Source: Ifrita kowaldi
Taxonomy: Eukaryota > Chordata > Aves > Passeriformes > Cinclosomatidae
Reading direction: 5' to 3'
Length of the DNA stretch: 64,000 bases
Assembly (NCBI GenBank): GCA_013398055.1
Contig: VZRS01008300.1
Location: 254,623-318,622, forward strand
Shown in pieces: positions 51,701 to 63,700 of the stretch; the stretch's first letter is position 1, and the number at the start of each line of letters is the position of its first letter. Below the pieces are notes generated by a model. That model was not told the DNA's origin and searched no databases. It saw only the letters and a program-made list of their open reading frames with translations. The position numbers and the translations under genes are program-made.

Positions 51701-54700
51701 AAATCTCAACAAGCACATGTAGAACTGAGGAACTCAACTAACACATAATGCACCTAGAAGTATGAAATGCCTAGGAGTATAAAATACATGGAGAAAAAAG
51801 GAACAGTAATCTTTACAGAAATATTTTCTTTTTAAAAAAGGTTATACTAATCAGCCAAAGGCTAAAAAGCAGAATAACTTACTATTGCTAGGGTGTTTCA
51901 AATGAGAGATTTCCAACAGAAATAGGGAAACTCTAATACAATCATGCAAGGCACTGGTAAAACCCCATCCAGACTATTTATATTCATATTGAAATGTAAT
52001 GAAAAAAATCAATTTCAATATGTATAGAAAGGGTAGTATACTATGATGGTCATAAAAGAAGGAAGCTTGTCTTATTTAGTCTGTAAAACCAAACCTGAGA
52101 CATTGAATGTAATAATGGGGATGGAGAACAATGATACTTAAAGGGCAAAGCTGGTGTAAGAATAAATGTATAACTGATTAAGAGTTTTAGGCTAGATTTT
52201 AGAAGAAAAATTATCATCATCAGAAGAACAAAGTTTTGGCAGAGGCAGTACTCACAGACGGTCTTTGGAACAGGACGCTGATAAACTTTTGAATGACATA
52301 AAATATAACTGAGACAAAATAGAACTGTTTGCCACAGATCAGGACAATCAAATTGCCACGTAAGTTCATTACAAGTTGATGTCCTAACAACTCAAACACT
52401 AAAAAAACCCCACCTTCTTGAAAAGTATTTGTAAAAAGAATCCTGAGATATTTTAGGAATAATCTGAAACAGAGGCCAAATTATGAGGAGTAAAGTTCTC
52501 CCAAGTCAGAAGTTATGCAAGCTCTGCCAAAATGCCCTTACGAGCTGTAACTGCAGGTCAACATCCAGTAACAAATCAAGAACTGATTCACTCAAGATCA
52601 GATTCAGATACAGACTATTCTTTGTCATACAATAAAGCAATAGATCAAAACCAGGAGAACACTAATAATCACCAGGTAATTTCCTTAAGCCAAAAAAGAG
52701 CAAAGGAAGAATTTTCAAACTAACTTCCTGAGCAAGGACAAAGGCTTTTTCTTAAACTTTTTAATTTTCCCAGTAGTTCTAATTCAGGCTCTCATACCTG
52801 ATTTTTGAAATTTAGGTCAGAACTTTTTCACAAAACACTTGACCACCCACAGCAAGACCCTGTTATGCTTTGCAGTAAAAACTGTATACACTTGGACAGT
52901 TACTATTACTACTTTCTCAAAGAGAATGCCAAAGGAAACACAGCAGATATCATGAAAAGGCCTGAAAGAATGGTCCACCATTATTGGATAAACAAACAGG
53001 TAACAGCTGCCTACAAAGAATCACTTGCAAAAGAAGTTAGAAGTTAAAAGCTATGAACACGTTTTGTGGCAAAATACACACTAATTTATTTTCACAAAAA
53101 GCATCTTATCCAGTATCAGCAAGAACTGTCCTGTTGCACAGACACTGAAACAGCAGCACAGCCACACTGTGTAAACACTGACACTGGGTCTATAATGAGA
53201 TTTTCAAGAATTGTTCAGATCTGAGGGCAATAATGGACTCATAAGTAAAAAAAACACTACATCAGACTGAATGGACTGAAGCTGCTCACACATATCAGTG
53301 CTCAGTGCCATCAGAGACCCGGTGCTATTTAAAACCTCCATTAAGGGCTGGCAGCTACAACACTCAGCTGATGGCAAACAATTTGGGTCAGACAGATGAA
53401 GGCCTTGTTGCAGTTACTTTGACACATAACACAAATGTAACACTATTAGGAAGGGCATTTAAGTTACCAGTCATTTGTGAAAAAAGCATGTTTTGTTTGC
53501 AAAAAAGATATGTAGTGGTTCACATAAAGGATCTTATTATGATAATAAAGTGGAAAGTACTGTAGAAAGTCTGAGATTCCTGGTGTCATAAATTTTATTG
53601 AATATTGAAATTAGTAAATGACACAGTCAGTATTGAAATAAAATTTTGGTGAGGGATTTTTGTTTACATCACAGGATGCTGATATTTACCATTTCCTGCA
53701 TTTTCCCAAAGGAATTTTCTGACCCACTTTTTGAACTGTAGGATAGTAGCATTATCAGGGACTTCAAGTCCAACAGTATAAAGTTTCTTATACTGCACAC
53801 TTTTAGGTAAATCCTAACAACAAAAAGAAAAAAACAATGGTAAAAATTACTGAAGTCTTGCAACAATGAGAAACCTTAAGCAGTATCTCACATAATGACA
53901 ATGTAAACCAGTAGTTCAAATCCTGAATAAAAATTGAAAACAATCTTGACACAATTGTATACAGATAGACCCTCAGAAACTACCAGTAACATTTCTACAT
54001 TAAAGATCATCTCAGACAAGGAATAGTTCCTACGTAAGATTTATTTATCCCTGCTAATAAGGCTGCACATTAACTAAGGGAGCAGATTCTTGTAATTCCA
54101 TTTTAACCCATTTTACAATCATTAGCAGTATTTGTCCCTCCTACTCACAATATATGATCACATATTCACTCCCTTAGTGCTTAGAGCCCATGTGCATTCA
54201 AAGATTTGCATTGTTATAACACTGCCATTTATCCTCCTTTTCTACGGGAGGCTGATTAATCCCAATTGTTTGGACCATACAGGTAAAAATTTTTAAATTG
54301 ACAAAGTAGTTTAAAAATGTAGACCTTCTTAGCGGATTCCACTGAGGATCAGTAAAAAGAACCATCTAGGAATAAATGAGAATATCTTCAGGACACAGGG
54401 TGTAACTATTCTGCACCTTTTGTGCAGTGCCTGGCACTGAAGTCTTTATCCATTACTGAGTTAGCATATCACAAATAAGCCACAAATGTAACTAGCTGGG
54501 AGAATGAATTAATTCCTCTGTGATAAAACACTTGTTTTCTATTTGAGACACAAAATTAGTCTAGACGGCTTACTTGTCTATTCCAATTCAAGGTAAGCAA
54601 ATGTATAAACATTTTAAAACAAAAGTTGCAGTGACTATTTACATTTTTATTAGGCTTTTGTTACCTTAACTTCATAGTATCGTGTGGTATACGTTAAATC

Positions 54701-57700
54701 AATAATTAATCCAAGCTCCACATTTAGGGCTTTCATTGCAGCAATTAAGTCTTTTGGCGTAAATTTCTGGGTTGGGGTAAGCCTCTGGTTAATTGCCTAC
54801 AAAGAAAATGGAAAAGAAGTATTTTATGTTCTAATAACAAGACATTAGTAATATTCAGCTGTTTCAATTAGTACTAGGAAACATCTCAATATTTAAAAGG
54901 GAGAGTTTAATTATCGGAGCCACATCCATGTATTATACAGGTAAGAGGAACCAAACAGAAAGCAACCATGTATGTATTCCTATTCAGATGAAAATGCAAC
55001 ACAATGTGAGCGTTTCTGCTTGCACAACGTTAACAAACATTATTAAAATAAGCTCTAATTTGATAGACACAAAAATTCTGAAAAATGCAGCATGTATATA
55101 TTGATTTTCATGTAACTAAAGACACTAAAAAGCAAAATACTACAATCTACTTCCCCCAAACAGATTTTGTGCTGCACAGTAACTCAAAACTAAAAGTGTA
55201 TTTCACATAAAACAGTAGAAGTTGTGACACAAGAGTTCATTTCTAAAGGTTTAACTTTCTTCCCACAAATGTTGTGCAGACATTTTTATCCCTTCTTCAT
55301 CTCCTGACAGTGTACTTGCATGTCATTTAGCACTTGGAAATATTAAATAAGACTAAATATCGTGACTAAGAAAGCTGTGTGTTGGTGGATAATGAATAAT
55401 TCATTTCATTTGACAAACAGTGAGAAAAATGTTTACTCACCCTATTGTAGCTGTGTTTTTTGAAATGTGTTCTTCACTTTAGGTATGAAAATGCCTCACA
55501 TACTCAAGACTGGATTTTCTCTGAATAGTGCACTTGTCCATTGTGAGAGCCTTTTGACACAGGCTCAGCCAGAACCAATAAAGACAGTGGCAAAAGATGC
55601 AGCAGCCTCAACCACCTGTCAGTTCCTTCATCAACAAGAAATTCAAGCAGACTGGACTCAGAACTATTGGAAAGGAAGGCAGCCATAGACCACATACTTC
55701 TTAGAACCACAGATGCTACAGGGTAACTAACCATTCCTTGTTTTGACTGTACAGATTATAATGTAAAATACTAGCAAGCATTTGTCTCAAGTCTGGAAAC
55801 AGAGACAGGAAACCGAAGTAAAGAATAAACAGCAGGGCAGCCATATCAAAGCTGGTATGTGATTAGGAAGATTGAGCTGAAAGAAGGAGGACAGAAAGCA
55901 TGTAATAAAGTATTCGGTCCTACGTATTTCAGACACCAGTGCACTGCTGAAAAAAGTGGAGGTTGTAGAAGTTTAAACAAAATGAACATGAGTCAGTTAT
56001 GTCACTGCTAATCAGCAGTAACTCTTAGTAAAATCTGAAACTGAACTTAACTTTGAGGTGACAAAGGTGAATCTGCAAAAGGTCTACGGTAGAACGTTAA
56101 AGAATTTTTACTGTGTGACATGACACAAACCGAGGAGGAATGCAATTTACATAAATAAGGTTTACAAAAATAAGGTATCTCGTATTGTTTGACTGAGTAA
56201 ACAGTTAAATCTGTTATGAAACACTATGCTTTGAAAGGCTCGTTGGAATTTTCTGAAAAACTCCTGCTGAGTATTCAGTAGTTTAGGTGTTTAATAGGGC
56301 TTTGAGAATGTGAGAATCAATTCTAAAAATCCTCCTAATGGTATGGGAAAGAACTTGCCCAATTCTTACTATACTACAGTGCTACTGTTAGCATTATAAT
56401 GGTGATGTGAAAGGAAAGACAGAAAATCTTTCCAAGTAAACACATGATCTTCACTAACAGCACATCTTCTAAGACAATAACCCTTCTATCTTCAAATACT
56501 GAAAATGTGTTTTCTCCCTTTGGGCAAAACCACCAATTGTCGATTTCCTAATACATAGCAAAGAAGTGAACTACTGCATATTTAAGAGGACTGTTCCACC
56601 AATTTAATAAATAATAGGACTTCCGACAAACTATAACCCATCAGGTCTTCAGCATTTTCAGACAGATTTACTGACCACCTCTGCAAAGACATCACAGTCT
56701 AGCCAGTTACACATTTTATGTGTGTTCTGCCACAAACTCTATCACCTTCAAGCACACGGTCTCTGGCAGACTTGTCATTTCTCTGTCTTGCATAGTTGAG
56801 ACTGAACAAACTGAAGGGACAGAAATGCTACAGATTTTGCATATTTGGGTATCAGACTTTGTCTGCCCAAAACAGCTTCCCAGAACAGAGATCTATGCCC
56901 CAGGGAGATCAGCAGGATGGGAAACGAGTAACATGCTGATATGGAGTGGTCCTTGTGATACGAGCAAAGAAGCCAATTATAAATCTACTGGATTTTATAT
57001 TCACAGCTTGATTTGTTGCCTGGCAGTCTTGGTGGAAAGGCACACAACTGCTGTACAATCCATCCACATCTTGGAGAACATGACCAATGTTAAATATGAG
57101 AGCCTTGATGTCCAAGGAACCAAACCATCATCCTAAAGCTGTAAAAGCAGCTGCAGGAAGCAAATCCTGCAAGCATTTCACTTCAGTCATTGCTAATAAA
57201 ACTGAACTGAATGGTGACTGAAGACATAATGGGTACTAATATACCCAAAGAACCAAAGTTTTTGTGTATGAATACTAGAGAGCAATCTGTAGACAAAAGC
57301 TTAGACAGAACATTTCCCTTTAACTGCTATGGTTACATCAAGCCACTGTACTTTAAAAATGCTTAGAAACTTTTACTTCCTCTGTATCTAAACCATGGAC
57401 TTGTAGGAGTTACTTGCAGCACTTCTCCTATTTGCCCTTCTGTATAAATTAACACTAATTTGCCCAATGCCTCCAAAAAGGCATAGGCACTAAAGAACTG
57501 AACAGTCTCAACGAGACAACCTCCACATATTTTAGAACCAAAGAATTTAAAGATTTAACTCAGTGTATATAATAGCTTAGGATGGCTCTTCATGTTAGTA
57601 AGACTCTAAAGGAAATACTAATAAACGTACTTTTAAATTAATTAATTAGTACTTTTAATTAATAGAAGACATTTATGAAGACTTCTTTTTTAGCTACACT

Positions 57701-60700
57701 ATATTCCACCAGATCACTGAAGCTTTTCGCTTATGAAACTGGCAATCTGGATCTGTAATTTTAAAAGTTCTGCAGTGGCTGGTATCCTTCAATGAGTGCT
57801 TAATTTCCATTAAATTATACTTTGGCTTACATTGCCTAGATTGTTATTCATATCATAACCCCTTCTGTATGATTTTCTTAAAACAGCCATGAAAAGATGT
57901 TAAATAAGATTATGAATTTAGGCCACATAATAGTGATCAAATGAATTATGCTGATTGATTGAGAAGCTTGATTATTTTTAAAAGATAAAAAAAGAGAGTA
58001 ACATCAAATAAAAAGAAAAATAAGAAAAATATAGAATACTATTTTTACAAGCCAGATGGCTGAAAGGGCTAAATCTGAACAAACTATTTTTTCAAAAACT
58101 TTCTTGAAATTTGCATGTATAGTCATGCTATTCTTCATTACTTGTGCAGCTTATCTAATACAGCCAATTTGCAGTTACTTTTATACATACCCCTTTTAAA
58201 GGTACTTTGAATGCAATAAATCTTGTTCCTGGTATAGGCTGTCCAACTGGTGTAAAACTCCGCCATCTGTAGGGAAAGAAATATTAATTTTTAAATATTT
58301 TCAAGTTACATGATTCAACAGAAGACACCTGCAGCATAAAGCACATAAAACTTGCGGTTATCATACAGTATAATTAGGCCCCCAAATCTGCAATTATTCC
58401 ATGAAGTGGTTTCAAAGTATCACCAGGACATTTGAAAAGAGTCTTCTTCCTTCCTTCTTCTTCAACTTTCAAGAAATTCCTCTCTTCAAAATGGCAGGAT
58501 AACATTTACAAACAAGTAGCACCAATATAAAGCAAAGCAGATGTGTAAGGTTCAACAGGTAAAAATGTATTGCTGTAGTTGGTGGACATTTTTCACCCTG
58601 ACTGAATCAAACACCTTAAAAAAGTTGCCACAGGCACACATCAATCATTTAATTGACAATGAAATGCAAAGTTTACTTCCATTAACAATACAAACAATCT
58701 GTATTTTCCAAAAATGTTTCCTTTGTAACATGCTTCTTTTTCAAAGAAACACTCTTGATTGAACTTTCTCTCTACATTTTGAAAAATACAGAGGATATTC
58801 CATCACACCAAAACCTAGCACAAATCACCAATATGAAGACTTGATACAACACTCAAAACACTTGTAATTCTACAACCACAAAGAACTGGTATGCACAAGC
58901 TCTACATTGTACTGAAAAAGCTCTTGATGTACAATATTTCAGAGATTTCAATTTTTGAAAAAGGATAAAAAGCATTATCTGAAGAGGAAAACAATTTGAT
59001 CAGCAGATCAATTTTACTTTCAAAGAGGTAACTTACTAAATTTAGAACTATTAATTCTTCTTCTTCTGCAAGTGCAAATTGTCTCTATGACCTACCAAGG
59101 TGCAGCTGGATGACTTCGCATTGTTGGCTAATACCTCAACTATTAAAACGCAAAACATTTCCACTAGATTCTTTAACACTGGTGTCCATTCCCTTGCAAT
59201 TTTCTGAATTAATGCTTAAATTCTCCCTCTGAAGGGAGCAATCAACAGCTTCTAGATTCCTTTCTGGTGTTCATAAAACTACACATTTCATGAAATAAAT
59301 ATAATACTAGATTTTAAAACATTGTAACCACTGAGTACTTTGCTTTGTTCACAATCCCCATATCGGACCATAACAAAAACTAGAAGTTGGCTGGAAAAAT
59401 TCTCAATGAAACATCTATAATAATATTTGTCATCGTATATAAATAACAACATCAACATTCACAGATGCTTGGAACTAACAACAGAAACACAAAGCACGGT
59501 GAGCAAAGTGTATTTGATATTAACCAATCATGTAACAGTCTACTACATCCATGTATTTAGCACTAACTTATCTCTGTAATCTTCATCATGGGGCAAAGAA
59601 CAGATCAAGGCTCACAGTGTAGGCATACAGGTGCTTAGTTTAATGGACAACAAATGAAGCAACAAACGAGTAATAACATCTTATCATTAGGAAGGCTGTT
59701 GCAAACAGCTGGTCTGTAAAGACATTAAAAGTGAGCTGGTGTAAGGGCAAGCCAGAGGTGAGATCACTGAGAGCTGTATCAAATAAAACCTTTTACTAAA
59801 TGATAACTTTCTGCAGGACTTCATATCGCCTAACTGCAACGAGGGAACAGAAACAGTCCTCTGCAGGTAAATAATATGTATTATTTAAGTGTTATAACGA
59901 TAGTCTTCCCAAGTGAATTTTCAAGTTTGTAAACTTTGGAGTCTGGTAGCTTTATGTTTGCTGTAAAATATGAAAACAAAAATCTGGGACTATGTTCCAT
60001 TTACTTCTGTATAAGAGATGTAAATTTTACATGAATCCATTAAGATCAGAAATTCAGTGCTGTTTTAACCTGATTTCTCTTGGAAAACTATGAGCAGAAA
60101 TAAACCATAATTATCACAGGAGCGTTTAGAAGTCAAAAAGAGATATCAAAAAACAGCTTTAAAATCTTGTTTTAATTAGCAATGTAAAAAAGGCTTTGTA
60201 AAAATTCTGAACTTTTTTTCATATTAGGGGATTGGCAGAACAATACCCAGGATTACCCAGTTTGTTGTCAGACCTTAATAAATTTGGGGTTTTATTCTCT
60301 TGTATTTAAAGCCATTTAAATCCTCCCAGAAAAAAAATCTGCACAATCAGCAAGAAACTCAAAAGCTGCTGACAGCTCTATGGTAGAAAATGAGCAGAAG
60401 GCACTTTTCATCAAAAATATAAAGGGTATGTGTTCTATGTTATCTTTAAAATGGTATTTAAAAAGGAAATTTCAGCATACTACTGCAGAACTAAAAATAA
60501 AACTAGCAGATTGAAATTAACCAAAGATTAGCTAAGGAAATAAATTCAGATTTGTTCTGTTGTCAACAAAGGAACATGGCTGGGAATCAAAAGTGGCCTG
60601 GACTAAAGAAAGTCAAACTCTTACAGAAAAAGTATACATAAAGGCAGAAATGATCAAAGACAAGCTGCAGGTGGTCACATAAACAGGAATTACAGGAGCA

Positions 60701-63700
60701 AAGACTTAACTAAGCATTTTAACAAGTATGAATGAGACTTGGGACATGTGATTTGTACCCTGCTTGAACTTAAGTGGAAGGAAGAAAGGCAAGAGTCAGA
60801 GGTGTTATCACAAGACTTGGCACCACCATCATCCCTGTACCAATGACTAAGAGCTAACAGAGGCTTGAATGAAAAACAAGCTGGACATGAAGTTGCTGAT
60901 TATAGATTACATCCAGCTGTATATTTTATCTGCTTTGGTTAAAACTTGTATTAGAGCCAGATGTGGAACACATGTTTTTTTCATAATTTAGTTTAACACT
61001 ACTGTTAAGGTTATATGGAAGCTTTAATTTCCAGTAAAATTTTCTGGTTTAGAACTGATTCATAGTAAGATTTACTTCAACAACTACTGAAATACTGTCA
61101 CCTCTAGCAAGATCATTTAGAAAATACTACGTGGAACCTCTTCTCATTTTTTTTGGCTACTGATACGGCATGATATACATGCAGCCTTATCTTCCAAGTG
61201 ATTTCCATATCTCTATAAACACCAGATTCAAAACTGGTAAGAAACATTAATACAAATAAAATATTACCCTTGTCCCCCACTCATCATTGAACATGTACAA
61301 TCCATTATGCTACAGTATTTAATATTCCTGTCTAAATGAAAACGCTGATGCTTCAAGTCTGGACAGGAAAAATTCAGTTAAAGAAGCATATTTACAATGC
61401 ATAGGCAAAAATAATTCAGCTTTGCCCTTCAAACAAAAAGATCCCACTCAGTATTATTTTATACTATTCAAAGGAAACATGCCAGAAGGTGACATTTCTG
61501 CAGATGCTTTTCAGAACTGAACTGGAGTTTATGCAATTATACCCACAGCAGGATTTTGGATGCTGAACCACAAACGTGTACTAATCTGTAAAAACATCAG
61601 AGTATTTTACGACTTGTTATGCAGCTTGGACTGTCTGGTTCTCCACTAAAACATCACAGTGTACAACTACTGAAGGATAAAACCATTTCAGACACTGTGA
61701 AGAATCAGAACTTGACTCCATGTGGAAACTACAGTGCAAGGGGTCACTTGAATCCCTCTTTTACACTGATGTCTTTATTTTGCTACAAAATTACTTCACC
61801 AGCACTACTTCGTAGGTTTGAGACCTCAATGGACACCGTACACTATAGATGTGCTTCAAGACATTACTGGGAAAAGAGAGAAATACTCTTCTTTACCATA
61901 GAATGGCTTGGGTTGGAATAAGCCTTAACCATCATCTAGTTCCAACTCTCCTGCCACAGGCAGGAACACCTTTCCATGAGACCAGGGTGCTCAAAGACCC
62001 ATCCAATCCGGCCTTGAAAACATTTGCAGGGAAGGGCACGCAGAACTCCTCTGGGCAACCCATTCCTGTGCATCACCATCCTTACAATGAAAAATTTCTT
62101 CTTTACATCTAATGTAAACCTCTTCCAGTTTAAAGTCATTACCCCTTGTCCTAAAACAAAGTTCACCATTTCTTGTTTAGTTGCCCTATTCCTACTTACT
62201 AGCTTCACTGAAACCTCCAATTTAGTGTATCGCTTGTATTAGCATAATGAAGTTTGGATTAGAAGTGTTAAGAATTGACACACTAACAGGAAGACAATCT
62301 TAAAAGATGCCTATATGTAGTGTCACTTTCTCTCATCTCTTGCTGTACTGTTAGACCAAAAGAGTTACTGTTAGATGCACTGCTATTACGACATGGTGAT
62401 CGAGGTTGTACTTCCACAGTCTGCACTGTCTGGACTTGTCCTTATGCTGCAGTGTAGCATAATCTCACTTCTGCCAACAACTGTTCCTGGGGCCAGTAAA
62501 TTGCACATGCAGGGTCATAGATTCAAATTAGTTTTCCTTAAGTCCCTTCCAGGGCTCACTTCTATGACAGTTTTCCTGGCTTACTGAATTGACAGTGAAG
62601 AACAATATGCTGTGCCAGCCCAAGGGTGACATCCATATCCTACTGCATGAGACTGAGGGGCAGACAAGGCCTTAAACTTCTTTACTGCCAAATCCTCGTT
62701 ACTGTGCATGCCTAGCTTGATTTCTTAGCAGTATAAAAAGTAAGTATCTGGAGGAGTTGAAAGCACTTCAACATCAGGCACTTTGTCAGAAGGTAATAGC
62801 AACTTTTTAACCAAAAAAAGCAGCTGTTTCTCTCCTTGCAAGGCATTAGCTTCCAATTGTAGAAGTCAAAAGTATAGTCCACTGATTCTTCCATACTTAA
62901 GAAATCCATGTAGCCTGAAAGCTTCTCTAGTTCAAATGCAAGGGATGGGACAAGAATGGAGAAATGAGCACCTGATTCTCAAAAGTTTTAGTAGCAATTT
63001 CCAAGGATGAAGAAAACAAGGAGAGTTCGTTCTTTTTTGATTTCTGAATCACTGCTTACAAACCAACCCACTTTAGCTCACTTTTATCCAACATTTAACT
63101 GAAATTTCATCGAAATTTTCAGAGAAAGACATGCTTAAACAGCTTTTTTTTTTTTTTAAGTTTTATTCTAATAATCCCTGAGTTTGTCAGCTAGGAAAAA
63201 AAAATTTCAGCTTCTTTATTTTTTAAATTCTGTTCATCTTTTGTTTCTATTTACTGCTTTTAGACCAACAAATATTACAGGAACACGTTTTTTTGTATCT
63301 TATTGCTTCTCCTAAGAATGTTCTTAATAAACCTACTTAACACTGCCGCTGAAACCAGCATAATGTAATTCTTTCCTCAAATAATGTATAAATTGCAAGT
63401 TATTGCCCCATTACAGTGTGCCTTTATATCTCAGCATACCCTCCTATCCAAAAAAGTTTGTATTGATGTCATCAGCAACACATGGGTTAAAACTCTTGAC
63501 TTGGCCTTCTGTCTTTGTTATTTATTACAACTGAAGAGTAGAACTTTATCTGTTTTAAATTATGTCATTCTGTGGTCCACATATGTACTCCCAATCAAGT
63601 AATCAGAAAGCCTGTATAGTGCATTCAGGTTAATTTGGGATTATTTTTGCTGATACAACATTTCTGTTGTCCTCTTGTTAGAAACAGTAACATGGGATTT

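Noticed and set aside
51148..58266. Capping enzyme RNGTT instead of DUSP11
   Set aside because: Segments PVGQPIPGTRFIAFKVPL and GYLICRYLIDVEG match DUSP11; there is no guanylyltransferase domain downstream.
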